This document shows, in pieces, positions 17,701-30,751 of a stretch of DNA of 64,000 nt. A program made the translations under genes and the position numbers. The stretch comes from Chryseobacterium aureum (GTDB taxonomy: Bacteria; Bacteroidota; Bacteroidia; Flavobacteriales; Weeksellaceae). The stretch covers positions 4,030,001-4,094,000 of the forward strand of contig NZ_CP034661.1 of the NCBI RefSeq assembly GCF_003971235.1. The letters are read 5' to 3'. A model generated the notes under the pieces. The model worked only from the letters and a program-made list of their open reading frames with translations. It did no database searches and had not been told where the DNA came from. Numbering within the stretch: the first letter of the stretch is position 1; the number at the start of each line of letters is the position of its first letter.

Positions 17701-20700
17701 TTATGCAGATGGTAAAACATTGGGTACCGATCCCAGACTTTTACTGCATTTAGGAAACGTTTCAGAAGATGTTCTGAAAGACGGAAAGATGCAGTACGAA
17801 AACGGACTTCCAACTCCAGGAACACCATCTTCTACTACCAATTCAAACTGGGGAGTCCAGCCAAAGCAGCCACCAATCTTATATGCCTTCTCTACAGAAG
17901 GTGATGAGAGAAGAGTGCAGGATGCCGGATATGACGGCCTTACTTCTGATCAGGAAGCCATGAGATTCGGAAATACATTTGTAAACCCGGTTACCAATAT
18001 TGCTGACCCTGCAGTGGATGACTTTGTTTTCTATCTTTCTGATAAGTTTACTGGAACACAGGCAGCTTCAGTGGTGGAACGTTACAAGTATTTCAGAAAC
18101 CCGGAAGGAAACTCAGAAGCAAACTCTCTGAATGTAGCTTCACAAACTCCGGATGCTGAAGATATCAATAAAGATTATAACCTTGACCAGACTGAAAACT
18201 ATAACCAGTATGTTATTAAGCTTGATCAGCCTAGCCTGACGCTTGGGGATAATAATATTGTAGATGTTAAAACGGTAAAAGCAACATTCCAGAATGGGCA
18301 GACATCAGATGTTAAATGGTATTTGTTCAGAATTCCTGTATCTAAATATGACCTTCAGGAAGGAGCACATGATCCTTCAGTATTGAACAATGTAAGATTT
18401 GCAAGATTAATGCTTGCAGGGTTCGATCAGACTTCTACTTTAAGATTCGGGACGATGGATCTTGTAAGATCAGACTGGAGAAGATATGATAGTAAAATTG
18501 CCAGTACAGTGGTTACTGCTCCGGAAGAAGGAACAGGTACTGTAACAGATCCGAACTTTGAAGTAGGAAGTGTAAATATTGAAGAAAATGCACTGAATCA
18601 GCCTCCTTACGTACTGCCTCCGGGAATTGACAGACAGGTATTAAGTGGAAATGCAGGAGCTCAGAGACAAAATGAAGCTTCCCTTTACATGAAAGTAACG
18701 GATCTTAAATCAGAAGCAAGAGGAGTATTCAAAAATACAACACTGGATATGAGAAGATACAAGAAGCTTAAACTTTTTGTACATGCTCACGATCCACTGA
18801 ACAGGGTAATAGGAATGGATGAGAAAACCAAATTCTTTATCCGTTTTGGAAGCGATGCTACTGATAACTACTACGAATATGAATCATCTTTAAACCTGAC
18901 TCCTACCACTGCAACAGCTCCAATGGAAATCTGGCCGATGGAAAATCAGGTAGATTTCGATGTTCAGAACTTTGTAGATGCTAAAATCAGAAGAGATAAA
19001 TCAGGAGTTCCTATTACCAACAGAACAATGGATCCTTCTTATCAGGAACCTTTCAAGAATATTTACATTAAAGGTAGACCGAGCTTAGGAAATATTACCA
19101 CCATTATGATTGGGGTAAGAAATGCCGACGTAAGAGGAGGAACAGGAATAACAAGAGTTCTGTGGGTAAACGAAATCCGTCTTTCTGAGATTGAAAATGA
19201 TGGAGGATATGCAGGAAATGCCAGCCTGAACTTTAATATGGGAGATCTGGCAACCGTAAATGCCAATGCTTCTTATACTTCAGTTGGTTTCGGAAATATT
19301 GATTCCAAACCGGCAGAAAGAACACAGTCTACCCAGTCAGCATTCAGTATTAATACTGCTGTTAATTTAGACAAATTCCTTCCTGAAAAAACAGGAGTGA
19401 AAATTCCTTTAAACTATTCGTACTCACAGACGATTGAAGATCCGAAATATAATCCTCTGGATACCGACGTGGAATTCAATAAGGCACCTAATAAGGATCA
19501 GTTGAAAAAAGTAGCGAGAACATACACTCAGCAGAGAAGTATAGGAGTCGTTAACATGCATAAAGAAAGAGTAAACCCAAATAAAAAACCTAAGTTTTAT
19601 GATATTGAAAACGTTTCGGTAACAGCTGTTTATAATGACGACTATTTCAGGGATATTTACACCAAGAAAAATTACAGACAATATCTGAGAGGATATATTG
19701 ATTATAACTACACCTTCAAACCTTGGGTCATTAAACCTTTCAATAAAATGATCAGTGATACTGCGAAATCTACCAAGTATCTGAGATGGGTGAAGGAATT
19801 CAATATTAACCCGATTCCTACAAGAATATCTTTCAGAACCGAAATCGACAGAAATTATAACGAACTTGAGTTCAGAAATGTAGAAGCGATCCTGAACGGA
19901 GATATGAACAATAACTTCGATGCCATCAGAAACAGAAACTTCTTCTTCGGTTGGCAATACGGACTAGGATTCAATTTTACGAAATCATTAAAGCTGGAGA
20001 TTAATTCAGCAACAAGAACCCTTAATGATAATCTGGATGTAAACTCCATGGATAACAAGTCTATTTTTGGAAATGTATTCAGAGCGGGAAGACCTGTGTT
20101 ATATAATCACAAAGCACAGTTGAATTATAAACTGCCGTTCCAGTATCTGCCTTACCTGGATTTCATTGATGCAGAAATCGGCTACGGATTTACCTATAAT
20201 TGGGCTGCAAGATCTACTTCTTTACTTGGGTTTGTAGATCCTCAGACAAATCAGTCAGCGAGTTTAGGTTCTGTAGGTCAGAATACCAATGTTATACAGG
20301 CAACGGCTTCAGCAGATCTTCCTAAGTTCTTCGGACAGTTTAATTATTTCAAAAATATAAATGCCAAGCTGCAGAAACGCAGACAGGAGATGGACTCTCT
20401 TAATAATGTCTACACAAAACAATGGGAGAAGAACAGATACAGATACAAGAAGTATAAGTTTAAAAACAGGCTTACTCCACTTCAGAGTGCGGCATTCTTC
20501 CTTACTTCTTTCAAGCAGTTGAATGTAAGTTATAACGAAACAAACGGAACGGTACTTCCTGGATTATTGTCAGCGCCAAACTGGTATGGTTATGGACAAA
20601 CGCTGGGAGGCCCAACAATCGGATTCCTTTTTGGATCACAGGCCGATATCAGAAGAACGGTAATGGAAAACGGATGGGTGAGTGGTTCCAACTATATGAC

Positions 20701-21868
20701 AGATCCATACATAAGAATGTCTACCAAAGAATTGAGAGCAGACTTACAGGTAATGCCAATGAATGATTTAAGAATTGATCTTAATGTACTGCATACCTTT
20801 AACAGTAACTTCTCCCATACAGGATTTAATTATACCAATAACGGAGTTCCGGACCCTGACTTTACATTTGCTAATGAATCAATAACGTATTCCAATACAA
20901 CAATGCTTCTTAGTACTTCATTTAAAGATGGACAGGCAGTTTATCAGGCTATCAGGGAAAATGCAAGAGCACTTTCGCAACAGCTTGGAGGTACAGGAGC
21001 CGTATTGGATAACAATGGATTTGCTCAGCATTACAGCATTGGAAATGCTTATGTGCTGATTCCAGCCTTCAGAGCAGCGATGGAAGGAAAATCAGTAACT
21101 CCAATGACTAATCCTAAGAAATCAGGTTTCCCGTTACCTAACTGGAGAATTATTTATTCAGGATTAAAGAATATCCCGATCATCAGTGGACAGTTCACCA
21201 AGTTTGATATCTTACATGGGTATACGGCAACTTACACCGCAACCGGAATTCAGAGTAATGTAGATTACCATGGTAACCCTGGAGGATATTATCAGACTGT
21301 GGATGATGCAGGAAATGTAATCAAAAATGCAGGAGACAAAATAAATCCATATACCTTTGCACAGGTAGGATATGTAGAATCTTTCTCACCGCTTATTGGT
21401 GTGGATGTTACTATGAGAAACAATATGCAGTTCGGGATTCAGTACAATAAAACAAGAATGATGGTATTGGGATTGGTCAACCAGACGCTTACCGAAGATG
21501 CCAATACAGAATATGTAGTAAGACTTGGATATATTATCAGAAACTTCAGACTGGGAACAGCCAATATCAGAGGAAGAGGAACAAGAGGAAAAGGAAGTGA
21601 TCTTAATATCAGAGGAGATATTTCTCTAAGAGATAGCAAGACTTCTATTATGAATATTCTGCTTAATGATGCACAGGTAACAGGAGGACAGAGACTGATG
21701 AATATCAAACTTTCCGCGGATTATAATGTTTCCGAAAACCTGAACCTGAGAGTATTCTACGAACAGATGACCTCAAAGTATAAGATCTCTACAGCATTCC
21801 CGCTGTCTACAGTAAGAGCCGGAATTTCAGCCACATTTACATTCGGTGAATCCGGAGGCGGATTCTAA
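14783..21868 (+). CDS. sprA: Cell surface protein SprA (type IX secretion translocon)
   Basis: This is a 2361-residue outer-membrane protein. SprA forms the giant beta-barrel through which the type IX secretion system exports proteins, and it is needed for gliding in Flavobacteria. The start is a non-ATG codon: TTG at 14783, or GTG at 14786. Either gives a signal peptide ending near FAQA at 25-28. The N-terminal pattern VADPTRYEAYYDIKTGMYYVYPKIGNTI and the repeated long beta-rich domains match SprA. The length is close to other Flavobacteriia SprA proteins (about 2,400). It follows ruvA by a few bases, ends at a strong terminator and precedes gcvH. Confidence 0.96.
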   Translation: MVANIKHLNIFLFLSFLFMSVSTFAQAQRDTAIIRKQYEVADPTRYEAYYDIKTGMYYVYPKIGNTITGPPTAMSPEEYKQYMLATQTKAYYKEKSDKYNLLFRRDKSDARRKGLIPSVMINNKLFETIFGGNKIEIIPSGYASLDFAGLYQKIDNPMILPQNRTSFTFDIDQRIQLGLLGKVGENLQLKANYDTQSGFAFENRMNLVWQAKGSWKDLQSKGLGNVDKPNEGGEDKIIKRVEFGNVNMPLSTSLIRGSQSLFGVKTEFQLGKTFGTVVLSQQQGEARNIVVQGGGVMNNFKVNAIDYEENQHFFLGHYFLNKYDDALINYPQINSTINITRLEVWVLDQGNSNLAYQKSIIGIRDLGEAAGGFTLPDNSLNGLYDAVSSVAGSREAGKNYGTIFQGQVLPGDPTPYDNGEQFIYNTKARKLNANEFIFQPQLGYISLNQKLNDQQLLAVSYSYTVNGSNKVYKVGEFSEESPVLITKVLRVNNKVNTQSPMWDLMMKNIYSIDAGQVAQDGFILNVYYRDPKTGGKVNYLPDTPVKDQNLLKLFNWDRLNMNNDIQNNKDGSKGDGIFDFVPGTTIRPETGRVIFTKVQPFGKYLESKLGTSDPQYVFQDLYTKQKQSVLSNNLSQRYTLEGRYKGVQGQGISLGAVNVPQGSVKVAANGVQLTEGVDYTVDYMLGTVTIINENVKQSGQAINISLENQLTFNTQRKRFLGLNLERRFSENFILGGTVINYSESPLTQKVNFGQEAVNNTMAGINLMYNNQAPYLTRLANKIPMVKTEAPSNLNFKMEAAYLLPGLNKGTNNQSYIDDFEQTTSKISLKEPAAWSLASKPEKNTLPPFNTVPGNDDLTSGYGRGLLTWYNIDPRFWGVGGKAPAGITPQSVSNHASRRVQYSEIYNNRDFVAGEQTFTNTFDISYFPKEKGPYNVNPSTEQAQSRWGGIMRSISVPNFVTSNIEYVEFWMMDPYADGKTLGTDPRLLLHLGNVSEDVLKDGKMQYENGLPTPGTPSSTTNSNWGVQPKQPPILYAFSTEGDERRVQDAGYDGLTSDQEAMRFGNTFVNPVTNIADPAVDDFVFYLSDKFTGTQAASVVERYKYFRNPEGNSEANSLNVASQTPDAEDINKDYNLDQTENYNQYVIKLDQPSLTLGDNNIVDVKTVKATFQNGQTSDVKWYLFRIPVSKYDLQEGAHDPSVLNNVRFARLMLAGFDQTSTLRFGTMDLVRSDWRRYDSKIASTVVTAPEEGTGTVTDPNFEVGSVNIEENALNQPPYVLPPGIDRQVLSGNAGAQRQNEASLYMKVTDLKSEARGVFKNTTLDMRRYKKLKLFVHAHDPLNRVIGMDEKTKFFIRFGSDATDNYYEYESSLNLTPTTATAPMEIWPMENQVDFDVQNFVDAKIRRDKSGVPITNRTMDPSYQEPFKNIYIKGRPSLGNITTIMIGVRNADVRGGTGITRVLWVNEIRLSEIENDGGYAGNASLNFNMGDLATVNANASYTSVGFGNIDSKPAERTQSTQSAFSINTAVNLDKFLPEKTGVKIPLNYSYSQTIEDPKYNPLDTDVEFNKAPNKDQLKKVARTYTQQRSIGVVNMHKERVNPNKKPKFYDIENVSVTAVYNDDYFRDIYTKKNYRQYLRGYIDYNYTFKPWVIKPFNKMISDTAKSTKYLRWVKEFNINPIPTRISFRTEIDRNYNELEFRNVEAILNGDMNNNFDAIRNRNFFFGWQYGLGFNFTKSLKLEINSATRTLNDNLDVNSMDNKSIFGNVFRAGRPVLYNHKAQLNYKLPFQYLPYLDFIDAEIGYGFTYNWAARSTSLLGFVDPQTNQSASLGSVGQNTNVIQATASADLPKFFGQFNYFKNINAKLQKRRQEMDSLNNVYTKQWEKNRYRYKKYKFKNRLTPLQSAAFFLTSFKQLNVSYNETNGTVLPGLLSAPNWYGYGQTLGGPTIGFLFGSQADIRRTVMENGWVSGSNYMTDPYIRMSTKELRADLQVMPMNDLRIDLNVLHTFNSNFSHTGFNYTNNGVPDPDFTFANESITYSNTTMLLSTSFKDGQAVYQAIRENARALSQQLGGTGAVLDNNGFAQHYSIGNAYVLIPAFRAAMEGKSVTPMTNPKKSGFPLPNWRIIYSGLKNIPIISGQFTKFDILHGYTATYTATGIQSNVDYHGNPGGYYQTVDDAGNVIKNAGDKINPYTFAQVGYVESFSPLIGVDVTMRNNMQFGIQYNKTRMMVLGLVNQTLTEDANTEYVVRLGYIIRNFRLGTANIRGRGTRGKGSDLNIRGDISLRDSKTSIMNILLNDAQVTGGQRLMNIKLSADYNVSENLNLRVFYEQMTSKYKISTAFPLSTVRAGISATFTFGESGGGF

Positions 21869-21882
21869 AAAGATATAATTGT

Positions 21883-21913
21883 AAAAGTCCTTCAGTTTTG
21901 AAGGACTTTTTTT
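21883..21913 (+). terminator. Intrinsic terminator after sprA
   Basis: The stem AAAAGTCCTTC pairs with GAAGGACTTTT around a short loop and is followed by a T-run. It lies 15 bases after the sprA stop. Confidence 0.9.
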
Positions 21914-21924
21914 ATATCCAATAT

Positions 21925-21954
21925 TTGAAGCTACTATATTTTTGAATACATTTG
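21925..21954 (+). promoter_or_regulatory. Promoter of gcvH
   Basis: TTG at 21925-21927 and TACATTTG at 21947-21954 are separated by 19 bases. This is a full match to the Bacteroidota -33/-7 pattern, 20 bases before the gcvH ATG. Confidence 0.75.
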
Positions 21955-21974
21955 TACAAAATAAAAATTAAAAA

Positions 21975-22352
21975 ATGAACACACCATCAGAATTAAAGTA
22001 CACGAAAGATCACGAATGGATCAAGATCGAAGGTAATGTAGCTACAATCGGTATTACAGACTTCGCTCAGGGAGAACTTGGAGACATCGTTTACGTAGAT
22101 GTAGATACAGTAGATGATGACCTTAATGGAGGAGACGTTTTCGGAAGTGTAGAAGCAGTGAAGACGGTTTCAGATCTGTTCTTACCTATCGCAGGAAAAG
22201 TGATTGAATTCAATGCAGACTTAGAAGGTCAGCCTGAATTGCTGAATACAGATCCTTACGGAGATGGATGGATTATCAAATTGGAAATTGCTGATGGGGC
22301 AGATCAGTCTGAGTTACTTTCTGCAGATGATTACAAAGCAATCATTGGATAA
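21975..22352 (+). CDS. gcvH: Glycine cleavage system H protein
   Basis: This 125-residue protein is the lipoyl carrier of glycine cleavage, passing the aminomethyl group from P protein to T protein. The opening TPSELKYTKDHEWIKIEGN and the lipoylation segment GSVEAVKTVSDLF, with Lys63 as the modified residue, are typical, as is the length. No other gcv gene lies nearby, which is common in this group. It has its own promoter (21925-21954), and its stop overlaps the start of the VanZ-like gene. Confidence 0.97.
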   Translation: MNTPSELKYTKDHEWIKIEGNVATIGITDFAQGELGDIVYVDVDTVDDDLNGGDVFGSVEAVKTVSDLFLPIAGKVIEFNADLEGQPELLNTDPYGDGWIIKLEIADGADQSELLSADDYKAIIG

Positions 22353-22704
22353 GATTTCAAAAATATTTAGTAAGATATTGCCCATTTATTGGGCATTTCT
22401 TACTTATATGCTTCTCAAACCGGGAGAAGAAAACCAGGAATACTGGTTCATGTTCACTGGTATCGACAAGGTATTGCATCTGAGCATATTTGCAGCCTTA
22501 GGTTTCTGTTTTGTAGCCGCATTTCCCAAAATAAAGTTCTCCTACTTTTTTCAGATCATTCTTATCTATGCATTCCTTACAGAAATTCTCCAGGAAGAAA
22601 TGGGATTAGGCAGATCTATGGAAACATTAGATATTGTGGCAGATGCTATAGGATGTATATTGGGCTACTTTGCGTATAAAAGATTCATTAAACATTTCTC
22701 TTAG
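22345..22704 (+). CDS. VanZ-like family membrane protein
   Basis: This protein of about 119 residues has four hydrophobic segments: ILPIYWAFLTYMLL, LHLSIFAALGFCFVAAF, SYFFQIILIYAFLTEIL and IVADAIGCILGYFAY. The pattern of a late acidic loop (QEEMGLGRSMETLDIVADAIG) is the family signature. VanZ relatives sit in the inner membrane and one member lowers teicoplanin susceptibility, but the role of most is unknown. I chose the TTG at 22345, which overlaps the gcvH stop by 8 bases. Reading further upstream would run through the gcvH coding region in another frame. It is probably cotranscribed with gcvH. Confidence 0.85.
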   Translation: MDKISKIFSKILPIYWAFLTYMLLKPGEENQEYWFMFTGIDKVLHLSIFAALGFCFVAAFPKIKFSYFFQIILIYAFLTEILQEEMGLGRSMETLDIVADAIGCILGYFAYKRFIKHFS

Positions 22705-23215
22705 GTCTTCTCTTGTTTTTTAAGTACATCAGTATTTCATCCAGATTATTCACTTCTCCCTCACTTAACTTTTCAACTCTAAAGCTTATCAGCACTCTCC
22801 AACGCTCTCACTTTATCAGGAGCTTTATCCTGCTATCCATTTCTACTCCTCGCACCATCGCACCCCCACGCCCACTCACCCTCCAAGCCTCCAACCCATG
22901 CTGCGGGGTAACCATTCCTATCAGGGCTAGGGGAGAATTATGAATTATAAATGATGAGGTGCGGGATTCGGGTTATCGTGTTGCGGGTTCCTGGTTTAGT
23001 TTATGTAGTTTCTGGTTTCTGGTTTCGGGTCTTCGGGTAGAAACGGTAATCCGGTTGACGTTTTCAATATGTCTCATTTCTATAGAAAGTGATTCGTTTA
23101 TTAACATATTTCCATTTCCCCTTTGTCATTCCGCAGGAATCCAGACTTATTCACAAGAACTTTAAGGAAGGTAAAACGAGGGTATAATGAGTTTTTTAGC
23201 AGTTAGTATTAGTAG

Positions 23216-23314
23216 TGTCCTGCTGGGTCGAGTCGAAGCATAATTACAATGAATTATATTTCTGCCATGTAAATTATAAGGAAAAGGCTTTGTCCAGACT
23301 CCTACGGAGTGACA
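23216..23314. repeat. MITE-like element, copy 1
   Basis: This 99-bp unit begins TGTCCTGCTGGGTCGAGTC and ends GACTCCTACGGAGTGACA. The ends are imperfect inverted repeats of the type TGTCAnnCCGnAGGAGTC. It has no coding capacity. Confidence 0.6.
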
Positions 23315-23536
23315 ATGCTGGTTTAGTTTATGTAGTTTCTGGCTTCGAGTCTTCGGGTAGAAACGGTGATCCGGTTGACGTTTTTAATATTACCCATTTC
23401 TATAGAAAGTGATTCGTATATTAACATACTTCCATTTCCCCTGTGTCATTGCGCAGGAATTCAGACTTACTCACAAGAATTTTAGAGGATGTAAAACGAG
23501 GGTTGTCTAAGTTTTTTTAGCAGTTAGTATTAGCAG

Positions 23537-23635
23537 TGTCATGCTGAGCGGAGTCGAAGCATAATTACAATGAATTATATTTCTGCCATGTAAATTGTAT
23601 GGAAAAGGCTTTGTATGGACTCCTACGGAGTGACA
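23537..23635. repeat. MITE-like element, copy 2
   Basis: This is the same 99-bp unit in the second duplication arm. It starts TGTCATGCTGAGCGGAGTC and ends GACTCCTACGGAGTGACA. The termini match those of the element at 29964-30121. Confidence 0.6.
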
Positions 23636-24028
23636 ATACTATCCGGGATATAGAATAGGTGTCTTCTGTACGCTCGGCTTTTCCTTATATATATTGTATC
23701 CGTTGTCCACAGTACAAATCCGTGTGACCTGTGGTTATTGTACCTGGCCATTCACCAGAAGCGGTCTATAATCCTGAGCTTGTTAGAAGAAAGCCCGTTC
23801 CTTTATATAGTTTAGTTTCTATTATATAATATATACATTATTTTAATCCTTCCACACCCCAAAACCCCGCATCCCGCTCCCCGAATCCTATCCTCTCACC
23901 CTCTCCAACGCTCAAACCCTCTACGCTCTCATCCGATCCGCCAAACAAATGTTTAAAATTTTTCTTCCTTTGTTTCAGTGGATTAGGGTTTGAATATTAA
24001 TAAACGGTAACATTTATGTTAAATAAAG

Positions 24029-24060
24029 TTGTTTTGCGTGGTAATAAGTTGTTATCTTTG
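24029..24060 (+). promoter_or_regulatory. rRNA operon promoter P1
   Basis: TTG at 24029-24031 and TATCTTTG at 24053-24060 are separated by 21 bases. It is the first of three matching promoters upstream of 16S. Confidence 0.75.
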
Positions 24061-24176
24061 CCCCACTGAAAAACGAAAGAGATTCGGTAAGCGCAGAAGG
24101 GCTTTTAGATAAGCAGAGACATTATTTACTTTATAAGATACGTTCGAAAAAACTTTTACTTTTTTTATCAAAAAAG

Positions 24177-24206
24177 TTGCTGGTTAAAAAATAGTTTGTA
24201 TCTTTG
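24177..24206 (+). promoter_or_regulatory. rRNA operon promoter P2
   Basis: TTG at 24177-24179 and TATCTTTG at 24199-24206 are separated by 19 bases, and an A/T-rich tract lies just upstream. Confidence 0.8.
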
Positions 24207-24302
24207 CAGTCCCAATTACAGGGAGCGCAGGAGTAGAGAGATTGAGGTTACGAGAGAGGGTTAAGGTTACTTAAAAAACTTTAAATTTTTCTTTCGAAAC
24301 AT

Positions 24303-24333
24303 TTGGTCATTAAAAAATAAAGTTTTACTTTTG
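24303..24333 (+). promoter_or_regulatory. rRNA operon promoter P3
   Basis: TTG at 24303-24305 and TACTTTTG at 24326-24333 are separated by 20 bases. It lies about 140 bases before the mature 16S 5' end. Confidence 0.8.
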
Positions 24334-24475
24334 CACTCGCAAATACGGAGCGACACTGACAGAGAAGATTGCTACGTTACAAAGCGGAAGATATAAAGAT
24401 CATTGACATACAATATAACAACCAAGTAAGGAAAAACTAAAGCGTTAAAAAACTTTGAGTGAGTCAGACAAACAT

Positions 24476-25992
<1,517 letters not shown>

Positions 25993-26214
25993 TAGAGCGT
26001 CATTAGACGATAAACAAAATTAGTATCGCAAGATACAAAGTACTTATTCAAAGTAAAGCTTTAGTTTTTTGTTTGGTTGGTTATATTAACAATACAACAC
26101 CCACTAGAAATTAGTAAAGGGATTGAGAGAGGCAAAGAAGATAAAAGCAGAGAGAGAAAGACGAAGAAATTAGTCTATTATCTATCAGTCTATCATCTTT
26201 TACGTCTAAAAGAC

Positions 26215-26288
26215 AGTCTCGTAGCTCAGCTGGTTAGAGCGCTACACTGATAATGTAGAGGTCGGCAGTTCGAGCCTGCCCGAGACTA
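26215..26288 (+). tRNA. tRNA-Ile (GAT anticodon)
   Basis: The acceptor stem AGTCTCG/CGAGACT, D arm GCTC..GAGC, anticodon loop CTGATAA and T arm GGCAG..CTGCC are all paired. It sits in the 16S-23S spacer, its usual place, and CCA is not encoded. Confidence 0.97.
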
Positions 26289-26370
26289 CTAATTAAAGCG
26301 GTAAGCATTAAGCTTCAAGCAGTAGGCATTTAGCCTGTCGCTTATAGCCTAGAGCCTACAGCACCTAGAG

Positions 26371-26444
26371 GGGGAATTAGCTCAGCTGGCTAGAGCGCCT
26401 GCCTTGCACGCAGGAGGTCAAGGGTTCGACTCCCTTATTCTCCA
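26371..26444 (+). tRNA. tRNA-Ala (TGC anticodon)
   Basis: The acceptor stem GGGGAAT/ATTCTCC, anticodon loop CTTGCAC with TGC at 26405-26407, and T arm AAGGG..CCCTT are present. It is the second tRNA of the 16S-23S spacer, and CCA is not encoded. Confidence 0.97.
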
Positions 26445-26599
26445 CAGTTTTGGAAGACTGATTTAAAAGTTACGAATGGAGCCAAAAACAACATTTGTTC
26501 ATCAGTTTGAAAGAAAGAAATTAAGATCATTGACATTAACGGTAAAGACATCACAAAGAGAAAACCGAGCGCATAAAGCGCTTGAGTAACCAATAGGAA

Positions 26600-29356
<2,757 letters not shown>

Positions 29357-29551
29357 TGGTTGCTATATTATAAAATTTAATGATTAAAGCATTTAATGAT
29401 TAAAAAATTACGACAAGTACTTTATGCGCAGTAAAGGTTTTGTCTTTGTGAAAGTTTTTATCGCTTAAAACAGGTAGCAGATGGTAGCTATCAGGTAGCA
29501 GGGAAAACCTGCCGCCTTTTACCTCTAAGCTGCAACCTTATATACCTTCTT

Positions 29552-29658
<107 letters not shown>

Positions 29659-29673
29659 TTTTATTTTATTTTT

Positions 29674-29706
29674 AAAAAACCTTTATCATTACGATAAAGG
29701 TTTTTT
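29674..29706 (+). terminator. rRNA operon terminator
   Basis: The stem AAAAAACCTTTATC/GATAAAGGTTTTTT has a 5-base loop and is followed by a T-run. It lies 16 bases after the 5S gene. Confidence 0.92.
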
Positions 29707-30466
29707 GTTTTTATACCCTATACAATAGAGCAGGTGATAGGCTGCAGATGGCGGGGATTAGGTTACAGGGATTAGGGATGAGTTTACAGCTATGAATAAT
29801 AAGCAATGAGTAAATTTTTTAGTGCTCCAATTATCTGGATCTTTTTACTTTTATCTTTTTCCTTCCTCTGGCTTCCTAACTTACTCTTCCATATTCTTTA
29901 TCTCTGGTAATAGCCTTTACAGTCTTTACTTTAGTATCATTACCGCTTTCTATCCTATAGTATTGTCACTCCGTAGAAGTCTAAACAATGCATTATTCTA
30001 TTCCGTTACTCAATATAGCTGAGATTATCAAATCACTTACGTATTTAAAAACTTCTGTAATTAATTTTCCTTTGAAACCTTTAGGCTCTGATAAATATGT
30101 TTATATTCCTGCGGAATGACATGATTGACATGGGTGCTTGTCTATACATTAGCAGTACTAAGAGTACTAAGAGTACTAACAGCCATGCACTAACCTTCCA
30201 TAAGAATCATGAATCTGAAATATTAAAAACCACAGATTAATAACCGTTCTCAATCCCGAAACCCTAATCCCGCAACTCGCAACTCAATAATCCGAATCAC
30301 TATACCCCGAATCCCGCAACATTCACTACCTATCATTTATCCCAAAACATTATACTAAACCTGCTTTCAATTAAATTTCACCTATTGATGAAAAAATAGT
30401 ATTTTAGAGCAGCGTTATCCGAAAAGCTTAAATATATAGAGTAGGAACAATTAAAACAAAATAACT
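29707..30466. other. Repeat-bearing intergenic region downstream of the rRNA operon
   Basis: These 760 bases hold no supported gene. They contain a MITE-like element (29964-30121) whose ends match the pair upstream of the operon, and a C-rich stretch at about 30250-30320 with CCCGAATCCCGCAAC. That motif also occurs, inverted, near 22961-22990. The promoter of the small peptide gene at 30467 should be in the right end, but I see no clear TTG/TAnnTTTG pair. Confidence 0.6.
29964..30121. repeat. MITE-like element, copy 3 (longer)
   Basis: The left end is TGTCACTCCGTAGAAGTC and the right end is ATTCCTGCGGAATGACA, which form imperfect inverted repeats. These ends are related to those of the two elements at 23216 and 23537. 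It has no coding capacity. Confidence 0.5.
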
Positions 30467-30664
30467 ATGAAAAATCTAGTAAAGATTTCAAGAGATCGTT
30501 TAAAATCAGTGAAAGGAAGTGCAGGACCTGAATGCCTGGAAGAATTACAGTTCAGAATGTGTTATCCTCCTGGATGGCCAAACGGTATTTGTTTGAGCTA
30601 CTATCAATGTTGTATGAAACTTGGAGGGCCTATCGAATTTTGCAAAGAAGAATATGGTAAGTAA
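30467..30664 (+). CDS. Second cysteine-rich leader peptide (bacteriocin-like), no exporter beside it
   Basis: This 65-residue precursor has an 18-residue leader, MKNLVKISRDRLKSVKGS. It has the same length and pattern as the leader of the peptide at 1550-1744 (MKNLxKxSRxxLxxVxG[GS]). The predicted core has 47 residues with cysteines at core positions 5, 14, 24, 30, 31 and 41, so again six. The final Gly is Ser, which C39 peptidases of this class can accept. No transporter is encoded next to it, so it may rely on the exporter at 1807-4002. It has its own ATG and ends at a terminator. Core similarity to the first peptide is low. The function is unknown. Confidence 0.8.
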   Translation: MKNLVKISRDRLKSVKGSAGPECLEELQFRMCYPPGWPNGICLSYYQCCMKLGGPIEFCKEEYGK

Positions 30665-30689
30665 ATGCGTCTTATCTTACCAATAAAAT

Positions 30690-30727
30690 AAAAAACCGGC
30701 TATCTCATTTTGAGATAGCCGGTTTTA
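30690..30727. terminator. Bidirectional terminator between convergent genes
   Basis: The long stem AAAACCGGCTATCTCA/TGAGATAGCCGGTTTT has a 3-base loop and T-runs on both strands. It serves the peptide gene (stop 30664) and the carboxylase gene (stop 30752). Confidence 0.9.
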
Positions 30728-30751
30728 TTGTCTTATCTGTAAATTAGATTA

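Larger units (their letters stand above)
22991..23640. repeat. Tandem duplication of about 325 bp
   Basis: Copy 1 starts at 22991 and copy 2 at 23318, both beginning CTGGTTTAGTTTATGTAG and ending near GGAGTGACAATRCT. They differ by scattered substitutions and a few short indels, so the duplication is not recent. Both copies carry the inverted-repeat element listed separately. Confidence 0.85.
22705..24028. other. Repeat-rich intergenic region upstream of the rRNA operon
   Basis: About 1.3 kb without a gene. It contains a tandem duplication of about 325 bp (22991-23640), two MITE-like inverted-repeat elements inside it, and C-rich stretches near 22780-22925 and 23855-23945 with motifs such as CCCGAATCC. 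Short open frames here have no recognisable features and their reading frames are broken by the repeats. Confidence 0.7.

Noticed and set aside
22389..22679. Open frame overlapping the VanZ-like gene
   Set aside because: It is in another frame of a clear membrane protein gene and has no domain pattern.
22713..22943. Open frame of 76 codons after the VanZ-like gene
   Set aside because: It is Ser/Pro/Thr-rich with a low-complexity look, crosses the C-rich stretch and is not preceded by a start context or promoter.
23290..23312. GACTCCTACGGAGTGACA resembles the 16S primer site ACTCCTACGGGAGGCAGC
   Set aside because: The match stops after ACTCCTACGG, and the rest is the inverted-repeat end. It is not an rRNA fragment.
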